Below are positions 1 to 7,674 of a stretch of DNA of 21,565 nt, one piece after another. The position numbers and the translations under genes are program-made. Positions within the stretch are counted from its first letter, which is position 1. Each line of letters starts with the position of its first letter. The notes below the pieces were generated by a model. The model was not told where the DNA came from and did no database searches. It saw only the letters and a program-made list of their open reading frames with translations. This stretch comes from UBA8437 sp003445035 (GTDB lineage Bacteria; Planctomycetota; Planctomycetia; Planctomycetales; Planctomycetaceae), in the NCBI GenBank assembly GCA_937901285.1, contig CALCHI010000441.1, forward strand, positions 1 through 21,565. Reading direction: 5' to 3'.

Positions 1-1
1 A

Positions 2-946
2 TCGCCTTCACATCCGGTTTCCCGGCGAGACGTGCTCGGCATCGGAGCGTTGACCGCGTGCGGGTTCAGTTTGCCGGAACAGTTGGATGCCGAAACAGTT
101 GCCGGCCGAGTGGAACTGCCGCAACAGATCAGGCTGCTGGAAAAGAAATACAACGGAACGTTTTCCATCGAGGTCCATCGCCTGGACGCCGCCGGGAACT
201 TTGCCCTGCGTTCCAGGACCGTCCTGCCGACCGCCAGCACGTGCAAGCTGTTTGTGCTTTGCGAGCTGTTTCGCCAGGCAGAGGAAGGCACCATCGATCT
301 CAGTGCGCCGATTGGCTGGAAACCGGAGTTCCACCGGGGCGGGGACGGCGTGTTGAGGGCCATGGTCCCCGGCCAGGAACTCTCGATCCACAACATGGCG
401 GTGCTGATGATCATCGTCAGCGACAACATCGCGACCGCTACGCTGGTGGACCTGGTCGGGCCGGGCAACGTGAACCGCACAATGGCATCATGGGGATTGG
501 CGGACACGAATGTCTTTGAGGGCCTGCCGGGCGGCCCGAATGCGTCGCGAATGAAACAACCGGTCAGCTCTGCCCACGATCTGTGCTCGCTGATGACGCG
601 AATCTACCGCCACGAGGTGCTGACACCCAAGTCGTGCGACGAGATCATCCGCATCATGCGGGCACAACGCTGCAACGACATGCTGCCTCGCCACGTCCCG
701 GTCGGCGAAGACTGGGGGGAAGCGAAATCGTGGATTGCGAACAAAACCGGTTACGGAGCGTGCCGCGTCGAAGTCGGCGTGGTAAGGACTGCCGAAGTCA
801 CGTTCTCGCTGGCGATGTTCTTCAAGCCTCATCAACCACCTCGAAATCGCCTGAAGTGCCTGGCGGACTATCCACCGGTGCTCGCGATGGCGGAGGCTTG
901 CCGCGCGGTCTACAAGCATGTCGCACTTTCGGAAAACAAGGACTGA
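2..946 (+). CDS. Class A beta-lactamase-like serine hydrolase, Tat lipoprotein, 5' end missing
   Basis: The frame is open from base 2, so the true start lies left of the window. The GTG at 32 is only an internal valine, because the residues just before it complete a twin-arginine motif, SRRDVL. A hydrophobic stretch and a lipobox, LTAC, follow, which suggests Tat export and lipid anchoring. Counting from codon 32, the penicillin-recognising motifs are present: S69-T-C-K72, S130-D-N and K238-T-G. The layout fits the beta-lactamase2 family (PF13354) and its length. The omega-loop signature ExxLN, which holds the deacylating glutamate of true class A enzymes, is not visible. Only E163, followed by a Gly/Pro-rich stretch, sits in that area. 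It may therefore be a transpeptidase-like or penicillin-binding hydrolase and not a resistance enzyme. The fold is well supported; the substrate is not known. Confidence 0.85.
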   Translation, partial: SPSHPVSRRDVLGIGALTACGFSLPEQLDAETVAGRVELPQQIRLLEKKYNGTFSIEVHRLDAAGNFALRSRTVLPTASTCKLFVLCELFRQAEEGTIDLSAPIGWKPEFHRGGDGVLRAMVPGQELSIHNMAVLMIIVSDNIATATLVDLVGPGNVNRTMASWGLADTNVFEGLPGGPNASRMKQPVSSAHDLCSLMTRIYRHEVLTPKSCDEIIRIMRAQRCNDMLPRHVPVGEDWGEAKSWIANKTGYGACRVEVGVVRTAEVTFSLAMFFKPHQPPRNRLKCLADYPPVLAMAEACRAVYKHVALSENKD

Positions 947-1077
947 ACCGCCTTGACGATCGGCAACTTCAACCATGTCGCCGATTCAACACGCGACGAG
1001 CCACGTTGATCGATGCCCAGGCCGCAGAACGGTCGTGTCCACGTCAGCAAACCATCCCTGCATCGTACCGCTCCCGA

Positions 1078-1114
1078 TCGGCCGGCCTCTGAACCTCATG
1101 CCATGGCCGGCCGA
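1078..1114. repeat. Perfect 10-bp GC inverted repeat with 17-base loop
   Basis: TCGGCCGGCC at 1078-1087 is the exact reverse complement of GGCCGGCCGA at 1105-1114, with 17 bases between. Transcribed from either strand it would form a very stable hairpin. No T-run follows on either side, so it is not a classical intrinsic terminator. It lies 132 bases after the stop of the upstream gene and 137 before the next start, where a terminator, attenuator or mRNA 3'-end stabiliser would be expected. Each arm also contains the self-palindrome GGCCGGCC, so a pair of protein-binding sites is an alternative. Confidence 0.5.
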
Positions 1115-1238
1115 CAACACCCCCGAGTGTGGGGCACCCGGACGATCTGAGCGTTGGAGCGTGGCACGTCATTTCTCCACAAAATACCTATATAGTGGAC
1201 GCGACGCCTTTTGCCGGCCTGCTGATGGTATTTCGACT

Positions 1239-1244
1239 GAAGGG
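1239..1244 (+). promoter_or_regulatory. Shine-Dalgarno that sets the CotH gene start
   Basis: GAAGGG lies six bases before the ATG at 1251. With the lipoprotein signal that begins at this ATG, it decides the start against the longer upstream reading. Confidence 0.6.
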
Positions 1245-1250
1245 CTCGTG

Positions 1251-4200
1251 ATGAGGATTCTGCTGACATTTCTGCTGGTCGTGACAGCCGCTGGGTGTGA
1301 TGACAGCCTCATGCTCGGTGGTGTCGGTTCCGCCGGCCTGCCGTCATCCGACCATCGGTCAACGGGACCGCCACCGACCGGCGGACCGCCGACCGGTGAC
1401 CTGAGACTCAATGAACTCCTTGCCTCGAATCGCAGGGGCCGACGGGACGACCAGGGCCGCAGCAGCGACTGGATCGAAATCCACAACTCGGGCAACAAGC
1501 CACTGCAACTCGATGGATACCACCTGACGAACGATCTCAAGGATCTCGACAAGTGGTCCTTCCCGAACAGCCGGATCTCCGCCGGCGGCTACCGCATTGT
1601 CTGGATGTCGGGCTCGGCCCATGCCGCTCTGCCCCCGAATGCCCTCAAGCCATCGAAGGCGCCAACCCCGTTCGAGACAACCCTGGTCAAACCGGGTGCC
1701 AACTGGAAATACGTCCTCGGCGGTGCCGGGCAAAAGGCCTTCACAAACAAGTCCGTCAAGGGCTGGACGGCCGTCGACTTCGACGACAGTGCGTTCGCGG
1801 TGGGACCGGCCGGTATCGGGTACGGTGACGACGACGACGCCACCACAGTCCCTGGCGGCACGACCGTCGTCCTGGCCCGGCACACGTTCACGTTGAACGA
1901 GCCACTCGGCTCCGAAGCACTCATCCTGCAGGTGGACTACGACGATGGTTTCGCCGCCTACCTCAACGGAACACGGGTCGCCGCGGCCGGCTGTCGCGAC
2001 GAAGAGGAACCGAATCTCGACAGCCTTGCGAAAGATTCCCACGACGCAGGCATCGCCGAGCGGTTTGACCTCTCGAAACATTCCGGGCTGCTGCGGCCGG
2101 GAAAGAACGTGCTGGCCATCGCGGGGCTGAACAACAGCAAGGGCAGTTCGGACCTGTCGCTAGCGCCCGCACTCGGCACTCTGGCCACCGCCTCCCACGC
2201 AAGCTTCCGTCTCAAGAAATCCGGCGACACGCTCTACCTGATCTCCCCGGACGAGAAACTCGTCGACCAGGTCCGCTACCCGAAACAGGTCACCGACCAG
2301 TCCCTGGGTCGTGTCCCGTCAACCAGGTCGAGCTGGCGCTACTTTCTCACCCCCAGCCCGGGATCCAGCAACACCGGTCCACATCGGAACAGGCCCATCA
2401 AGTCTCGCCTGTCGTTCGATCCGGAAGCGGCCGCCTTCAAGCCGGGCGACCACATTCGGATTCTCCAGCAGTCCGGCACCGACCTCGACATTCGCTTCAC
2501 CAACGATGGGTCGGCTCCTGGCGCGTCCAGCCAGCTGTATCGCGACCCCATCACGCTCAACGAGACAACCCTTTTTCGCGCCGCGGCATTTTTCGGCCGA
2601 GAACAGGTTGGAGACATCGTGACGGCAACGTGCCTCGTGGGCCGGCAACCCACCCTGCCGGTCATGTCCATCTCGCTCAAGCCCGAAGATTTCACCGACG
2701 TGCATCTCCAGAAAAGCGGGAAGGGGCGTGGCAGTGAACGCCCGGCATTCCTCGAGGTGTTCACACCAACCGGAAAGCGGGCCGCCGCCACCGGCTTCGG
2801 GCTACGGCTTCACGGTGGAGCAGGCCGTCGAGGCGACATCACAACCAAGAAGTCCTATCGCGCCTACTTCCGCGGCGTCTACGGTGACAAGCGACTGGAC
2901 TACGACGACATCATTCCCAACGCCGGGGTCAAGAACTTCGACAAGCTGGTGTTGCGTGCGAATTTCGGTGACGGACACGCCCACGGAGCCTACATCCGCG
3001 ACCAGGTCATCCGTGAACTGCACGCCGACTTGGGCGGGCTCTGCTCGAACGGCTCGTGGTACGTGCTCCTGGTCAACTTGAAGGATCAAGGCGTATTCAA
3101 CGTCGTCGAGAGATTGGATGACGAGTTCTTTATCTCGCATCTCGGCCCGGGCGACTACGACGTGGTCAAGACCGGTGACAGGGTGATCAGCGGCACCCGG
3201 GACGGCTGGAGCGAGCTGCGGAGATTCATCCGTTCGAAGGATTTCTCCAACCAGGCCAACTTCGACGAGTTGGCCCGGCGAGTGGATATCGAGAACTTCA
3301 CCGCTTACGTGATCCTGAATTTCTGGGCACAGAATTTCGACTGGCCCCACAACAACTGGTACGCCGCACGGCGTGCTCCGCAGGGCAAGTGGTTCTTCCT
3401 CTGCTGGGATGCCGAATGGGGCCTGGGGGGCGGGGACTACGATCCCGACGTCGATCCGTACGCTTTCATCGACAGTGGGGGTGCTTACGGACACAGCATG
3501 ATCCGGGCGCTTTTCTTCGCGATGATCGGAAACCCGGGGTACTGCAAGTACTACCAGCGGGAAGTCCGCCGCCACCTGCGCGGTGCACTGTCCACCGCCA
3601 ACGCCCTGCGACACGTCCACCGCAATCGCGATGCGATCGCAGCCGACATCGAGCACGAGTTCGATGTCCGTGGATACGACAAGCAACACTGGCGGGGACA
3701 GATCGCCGAGATCGAGTCCTTTGTCCAGGGCGGCGGCGAGATCTTCCAGCAATACACCGACGCGTATTTCTCACACAAGAATCCCGGCAGAAGCGATGAC
3801 CGCGTTGCGTTGACCGAATCCGCCGACGGACGGCGGCATGTGCTCTATCGAACTGCCAAGGGCCAGCTCCGCGAACTCTCGTCGGCTGCCGACGGGACAA
3901 GCTGGAGTGACAAGGACATCACGGCCCCCGGCAAAATGCCCACTGCAGCCGGTCGGCCGAGTGTCTATTCCCTGCCACAAGGGGGCCGCAGGATTCTCTA
4001 CCGCGGAGAAAAAGGACATCTCCACGAATTGTCGAGACCCGGGGAAGACGATCCGCCTGTTGCGTGGAAACACAACGACCTGACCGCACAACTCAACCTG
4101 CCGGTCGCCGGATGTGATCCGTCGGTGGTCGTCGCCAGGGGGGTACCGCATATCGTCTACGTGGACCAGGCGTGCCAGGCCCACGAGGTCTGGCTGGACG

Positions 4201-4937
4201 AAAAGTGGCGGCATCATCCCTTGCCCGCGGCCCCGCGTTCGGCAACCGATGCCGTCATCACCTACACGTCATCGGCACTGCAAGTGACGTATCGGACGAT
4301 GTTCGGCGCGGTGTGTGAACAGAATCTCCTGCTGAAAGATGCCGAGAACGACAAACGGAAATGGTCACACCGCCTCGTGTTCGGGAGCCCGGCAAAGGGA
4401 AGCCCACGCGGTTTCAGTCCCAAGAGCATCCGCCACCTGGTCTTCCGCTCGGCGGAGAAATGGCCTCTTCGCCAACCGTTCGTATCCGGTGTGAAGACCG
4501 TCCGTGAGCGAGAGACACCCATACCCCGCAGCGCACTGGTCCACGCCTGGTACGACGGCAAACGTTTCTGGCACCTGGAACCGATCGAAAACCCCGCGAG
4601 TGAAATCGTCGGCGACCCGTGTGTCATTCACAACGTTCCGACCACCCGCTTCCACTTCGCGTACCGCGACGCCAGGGGCCACGTCATCGAGACAACGTTT
4701 CGTTCCGAGGACATCCCGCAGGGAGGGTCCTGGCAACTGGCCGACCCAACCACCCTCGCCGACGCTCCTCCCGCCGCGGGCGAACCGGCGGGGCTGTTCT
4801 CGGCACGAACCGGGTCACGGTTCTACGTGTACCGCGGCCGTGACGGACACCTGCACGAACTGCGGTTTGACGGCTCGTGGACCCACCGTGACCTCACCGC
4901 AGCGGCGACCGGTTCATTCAGCAAACGGCCCAAGTAG
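1251..4937 (+). CDS. CotH-kinase lipoprotein with split lamin-tail domain and C-terminal lectin-like repeats
   Basis: This is a 1228-residue protein that starts with a short hydrophobic signal and lipobox ending at Cys16 (TAAGC), so it is probably a lipoprotein. Reading along: first half of a lamin-tail domain (about 49-120); an inserted beta-sandwich (about 150-300); second half of the lamin-tail domain (about 316-373, with GDTLYLI and SLGRVP); a chitobiase/HEX C-terminal-like domain (about 384-463); and a CotH kinase domain (about 469-745). The CotH part has KKSYR near 533 and two aspartates, D697 (FDWPHNNW) and D720 (WDAEWGL). CotH-family proteins are atypical secreted kinases that bind metal through conserved aspartates. 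From about 850 to the end there are seven repeats of the form hh-Y-R-x-x-x-G-x-x-H-E-L with W-x-x-x-D-[IL]-T, probably a lectin-like beta-propeller. I infer phosphorylation or binding of surface proteins or glycans; the target is unknown. Confidence 0.88.
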   Translation: MRILLTFLLVVTAAGCDDSLMLGGVGSAGLPSSDHRSTGPPPTGGPPTGDLRLNELLASNRRGRRDDQGRSSDWIEIHNSGNKPLQLDGYHLTNDLKDLDKWSFPNSRISAGGYRIVWMSGSAHAALPPNALKPSKAPTPFETTLVKPGANWKYVLGGAGQKAFTNKSVKGWTAVDFDDSAFAVGPAGIGYGDDDDATTVPGGTTVVLARHTFTLNEPLGSEALILQVDYDDGFAAYLNGTRVAAAGCRDEEEPNLDSLAKDSHDAGIAERFDLSKHSGLLRPGKNVLAIAGLNNSKGSSDLSLAPALGTLATASHASFRLKKSGDTLYLISPDEKLVDQVRYPKQVTDQSLGRVPSTRSSWRYFLTPSPGSSNTGPHRNRPIKSRLSFDPEAAAFKPGDHIRILQQSGTDLDIRFTNDGSAPGASSQLYRDPITLNETTLFRAAAFFGREQVGDIVTATCLVGRQPTLPVMSISLKPEDFTDVHLQKSGKGRGSERPAFLEVFTPTGKRAAATGFGLRLHGGAGRRGDITTKKSYRAYFRGVYGDKRLDYDDIIPNAGVKNFDKLVLRANFGDGHAHGAYIRDQVIRELHADLGGLCSNGSWYVLLVNLKDQGVFNVVERLDDEFFISHLGPGDYDVVKTGDRVISGTRDGWSELRRFIRSKDFSNQANFDELARRVDIENFTAYVILNFWAQNFDWPHNNWYAARRAPQGKWFFLCWDAEWGLGGGDYDPDVDPYAFIDSGGAYGHSMIRALFFAMIGNPGYCKYYQREVRRHLRGALSTANALRHVHRNRDAIAADIEHEFDVRGYDKQHWRGQIAEIESFVQGGGEIFQQYTDAYFSHKNPGRSDDRVALTESADGRRHVLYRTAKGQLRELSSAADGTSWSDKDITAPGKMPTAAGRPSVYSLPQGGRRILYRGEKGHLHELSRPGEDDPPVAWKHNDLTAQLNLPVAGCDPSVVVARGVPHIVYVDQACQAHEVWLDEKWRHHPLPAAPRSATDAVITYTSSALQVTYRTMFGAVCEQNLLLKDAENDKRKWSHRLVFGSPAKGSPRGFSPKSIRHLVFRSAEKWPLRQPFVSGVKTVRERETPIPRSALVHAWYDGKRFWHLEPIENPASEIVGDPCVIHNVPTTRFHFAYRDARGHVIETTFRSEDIPQGGSWQLADPTTLADAPPAAGEPAGLFSARTGSRFYVYRGRDGHLHELRFDGSWTHRDLTAAATGSFSKRPK

Positions 4938-4985
4938 TCATTCCAACAGGATGGCTGTCAACGTGAGGCTGTCACCTGGTCGATT

Positions 4986-6074
4986 TCATGGCTGCCGGTC
5001 CTTGTCATTGCGTCCTGTGAAGGAGGCGAGCACCGCATCCCAGGCAAGCCGCGTCGCCAGGTCAACAACCGTACGTGTTTGTTTTCGGTCCTTGGCCGAT
5101 CCGACCTCGCCGGTCGTCACCGCGTAAAGCACATCGCCGTCGATCAACGCGTGAAAGGGCTGGATGGCCCTGGCCATCGACGTGTGGACCTGGCGAGAGA
5201 CCTGGCTGAGCTCCCAGTCGCCGAGTTTCTGGTTGGTCACGACCACCGTCAGCGTGGTGTTCCCCCTTGGTGTCGACTCGCCGACATCGCCATCCGATTC
5301 GTTGTACATCCGCCGCCGGCCGGTCTTGGGATCGAGATGGCCGCGGACAACCCGCCCTTTCCGATCCACGATCGCGCCGACCGAATTGACGACGGTGAAG
5401 ACACCGACGCGGACCGCACCCTTCTGCCCGAACGCGGCCCCCTGTCCCGCCAGTTCCCGTTTCACCGCCGGTTCGAGCCACTTGCCACAAGAGGCCGAGG
5501 CACCCGCACCCTTGGCACCGAGCGAGAAGCGACCCGGTCGAGCCGCCTCGAGAGCCGCCTGTCCGAGTTCCCGATCGGGATAGGTCGAGGTCGTGCGAGC
5601 ACCGAAGTCGTAGATGACCGCTCCGGAAACCAGCGCGATCCGTTCCCAGTGTGTCGAGAAGTCCTTCCGCTTCAACAACCCGGTCGCGACGCCGGCAACG
5701 GCCTCCAGGCCATACAGCGAGCCGCCGGTCAGGCAAATGGCATCGACCGGAGACGCCCCCCGTCGCATTGCGTCGGTCCAGAACGTCGCGGGCGAGCCGC
5801 CGCGAATGTCGACCACGCCAGTGGCCCGCTTCGGGAAATGAAACACCGTACAGCCGGTCGGCCCATCGGGATAAACCGCCGAACCGATCCGCACACCCGG
5901 CAGATCAAACTTCAACACGTGGTCGCCTGCGGACGTATCAACCTTCCGCGATCCGGGTGCGGCAACTGCTGCAGGTCCGGTCGCGACAGCGGCCAACCCC
6001 GCCCCGCCGGCACCGGCAACCGCCAACAGATCACGACGCGACAACAGGGCGCGGGAATCGGACGTGCTTGTCAT
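4986..6074 (-). CDS. Peptidase family S58 (DmpA-like aminopeptidase), Tat-exported
   Basis: This is a 362-residue member of the S58/DmpA family of self-cleaving N-terminal-nucleophile aminopeptidases and beta-peptidases. The first 40 residues carry a twin-arginine signal (SRRDLLAVAG) and Ala-rich h-region, pointing to export. The family core is clear: YPDGPTGCTVF near 68-79, LTGGSLYGLEA near 115-125, and the predicted autoproteolysis site R270-G-N272-T273-T. The chain should split between N272 and T273, leaving Thr as nucleophile. Many S58 enzymes use Ser, whereas an Asn-Thr junction is reported for ThnT-type members. The start at 6074 is preferred over 6110 because a strong Shine-Dalgarno precedes it. 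It is the last gene of a minus-strand unit, 65 bases after the DUF1501 gene, and its 3' end converges on the CotH gene with a 48-base gap. The natural substrate is unknown; S58 members hydrolyse N-terminal D- or beta-amino acid amides and peptides. Confidence 0.88.
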   Translation of the reverse strand: MTSTSDSRALLSRRDLLAVAGAGGAGLAAVATGPAAVAAPGSRKVDTSAGDHVLKFDLPGVRIGSAVYPDGPTGCTVFHFPKRATGVVDIRGGSPATFWTDAMRRGASPVDAICLTGGSLYGLEAVAGVATGLLKRKDFSTHWERIALVSGAVIYDFGARTTSTYPDRELGQAALEAARPGRFSLGAKGAGASASCGKWLEPAVKRELAGQGAAFGQKGAVRVGVFTVVNSVGAIVDRKGRVVRGHLDPKTGRRRMYNESDGDVGESTPRGNTTLTVVVTNQKLGDWELSQVSRQVHTSMARAIQPFHALIDGDVLYAVTTGEVGSAKDRKQTRTVVDLATRLAWDAVLASFTGRNDKDRQP

Positions 6075-6080
6075 CAGAAA

Positions 6081-6092
6081 TCCTCTCCTCCT
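6081..6092 (-). promoter_or_regulatory. Strong Shine-Dalgarno for the S58 peptidase gene
   Basis: On the minus strand the sequence reads AGGAGGAGAGGA, ending six bases before the ATG at 6074. It decides the start in favour of 6074 over the in-frame ATG at 6110. Confidence 0.7.
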
Positions 6093-6139
6093 GCAATGCC
6101 AGGCCCCCACCAGGACAGCCGGGACACATCTCTTCCGGG

Positions 6140-7648
6140 CTAGGCGAGCAGCTCGTGAACCACCCGGGCTTCGAACACCGAGGTCAACTTCTCGTCCAGC
6201 CCGTTGTGTTCGAAGAACAACTCCTCGTGATGCATCCCCAGCAGGTGCAACAGCGTGGCGTGGAAATCGGTGACGCTGACCCGGTTCTCGACCGCCTCGT
6301 ACCCCAGCTCATCGGTAGCCCCGTAGACGCTGCCCGCCTTGACGCCTCCCCCGGCCAACCAGACCGTGAACCCTCGCGGGTTGTGATCGCGACCGGCCGT
6401 CGACAGGTTCTTTTTGTCGGGCAGCTGGGCGATCGGCATCCGTCCGAATTCTCCACCCCAGACGACCAGCGTGTCTTCGAGCAGCCCCCGCTGCCTGAGG
6501 TCCTTCAACAGTGCGGCGATGGGCTGATCGGTTCGGCCGCAGCACTTCTTCAACCCGGCGACAATACCACTGTGATTGTCCCAGATCTGTCGCTGCGTGC
6601 AGATCTGTACGAACCGCACACCCCGCTCGACCAGTCGCCTGGCCATCACGCAGCGGCGGGCGTAGTTGTCGGTCGTCTTGTTGCCGACGCCGTAAGCCTC
6701 GAGCGTCTGCCGGGATTCCTGCGAGAGATCCAGTGCTTCGGTCGCCTCGAGCTGCATGCGAGCGGCCAGGTTGTAGCTGGCGATGCGAGCATCCAGCTGC
6801 AGGTGGCCGGGTCGCCGACGCCGGTGAATGCGATCGAGCCGTTTCAGCAGATCCCGCTCGACGGTCAGTGCCCCCGCCGGCTGGGCCACTTCGCGCGACA
6901 GGTTCAGCAACGGCGCCCCCTGCGTCCTCAGCGGCGTCCCCTGGTAGACCGGCGGCAGCAGGCCGTTGTGCCAGTTCTGCGAGCCGTTGACCGGCGGGCT
7001 GCCCTCGGCGGACAGCGCCACAAACGCCGGCAGGTTCTGGTTCTCGGTTCCCAGCCCGTACACGACCCACGATCCGAACGAGGGCAGGCCCTGGATCAGG
7101 CGGCCCGACTGGTACTTGAAGATCGCCGGTTCGTGATTCGGATGCGTCGTGTGCATCGACCTTACCACGGCCAGCTCGTCAGCCACGGTTCCCAGGTGGG
7201 GCATCAGTTCCGAGACCTGCAGGCCCGATTCGCCTTGCTGACGGAACCGCCACGGGCTGCGGAACAATTTCCCGGCCTGCTCGGGTCCGGTCAGGTCGGC
7301 TGCCACCTTGTCGAAATACCCCTCGCCGTGCAGCTCATCGAGCTTCGGCTTCGGGTCCAGCAAGTCCATCTGGCTGGGGCCACCCTGCATGAACAACTGG
7401 ATGACAGCCTTGGCCCGGGGACGACGAGGCGGTTTCTTGGGCGTCACGTCGTAGACACCCAGTCTCTGCGGAGCCGGTTCCTCGGCCAATAGCCCCGAAC
7501 CTCCAAACAGGTCTCGAGAAAGCAGCCAGGCCAGGGCCGCACCGCCCACCCCGTCACCCACGCGGTCGAAGAACCGGCGGCGATGGACGTGGCCGGGGAG
7601 ATCGACGGTCGAGGCGTCGGCACGAGGGGAATGGACTGGAAATGGCAT
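6140..7648 (-). CDS. DUF1501 family protein, Tat-exported, partner of LamG-PSD1
   Basis: This 502-residue protein belongs to DUF1501 (PF07394), which is placed in the alkaline-phosphatase/sulfatase superfamily clan; no general activity is established. Near the N-terminus a twin-arginine motif, HRRRFF, is followed by a hydrophobic stretch. Family marks are GGPSQMD at about 89-95 followed by a DPKP, WDNHSG in the middle, GGEFGR near 395, GRDHNPRGFT near 418-427, and the C-terminal DFHATLLHLLG. The Asp and His residues in these motifs resemble the metal ligands of the superfamily (inference). It follows the PSD1 gene after 26 bases, the usual planctomycete PSD1-DUF1501 pairing. No good Shine-Dalgarno is seen, which fits translation coupled to the gene upstream. 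It resembles the DUF1501 protein at the right end of the window far more than the middle one. Confidence 0.9.
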   Translation of the reverse strand: MPFPVHSPRADASTVDLPGHVHRRRFFDRVGDGVGGAALAWLLSRDLFGGSGLLAEEPAPQRLGVYDVTPKKPPRRPRAKAVIQLFMQGGPSQMDLLDPKPKLDELHGEGYFDKVAADLTGPEQAGKLFRSPWRFRQQGESGLQVSELMPHLGTVADELAVVRSMHTTHPNHEPAIFKYQSGRLIQGLPSFGSWVVYGLGTENQNLPAFVALSAEGSPPVNGSQNWHNGLLPPVYQGTPLRTQGAPLLNLSREVAQPAGALTVERDLLKRLDRIHRRRRPGHLQLDARIASYNLAARMQLEATEALDLSQESRQTLEAYGVGNKTTDNYARRCVMARRLVERGVRFVQICTQRQIWDNHSGIVAGLKKCCGRTDQPIAALLKDLRQRGLLEDTLVVWGGEFGRMPIAQLPDKKNLSTAGRDHNPRGFTVWLAGGGVKAGSVYGATDELGYEAVENRVSVTDFHATLLHLLGMHHEELFFEHNGLDEKLTSVFEARVVHELLA

Positions 7649-7674
7649 GGGGAGCTGGTCCAGGAACAGGGGCG

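Larger units (their letters stand above)
947..1250. other. Intergenic region of about 300 bases
   Basis: This gap separates the beta-lactamase-like gene from the CotH lipoprotein gene. The open frame running through it, in phase with the downstream gene from 975, has no protein-like character: it is rich in Arg, Pro, Ser and Cys and lies ahead of a clear signal peptide. I treat it as non-coding. It holds the 10-bp inverted repeat at 1078-1114 and an AT-rich patch with TATATA at 1189-1194 that could be a -10 element, although I see no matching -35. Confidence 0.6.

Noticed and set aside
1189..1194. TATATA as a -10 promoter element for the CotH gene
   Set aside because: No acceptable -35 hexamer at 16-18 bases upstream; it is mentioned only as a possibility in the intergenic entry.
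975..1250. N-terminal extension of the CotH reading frame and a longer protein start at 975
   Set aside because: The extension has no protein-like composition or signal, while the ATG at 1251 begins a clear lipoprotein signal with a Shine-Dalgarno six bases upstream.
4938..4985. Terminator in the convergent gap, including the repeated GGCTGTCA and the GTGA/TCAC arms
   Set aside because: Only a 4-bp stem and no T-run; the direct repeat is short and could be chance.
5079..7492. Long plus-strand open frames opposite the S58 and DUF1501 genes
   Set aside because: They are antisense shadows common in GC-rich DNA, rich in Arg, Gln and Pro, with no domain, and lie over well-supported minus-strand genes.
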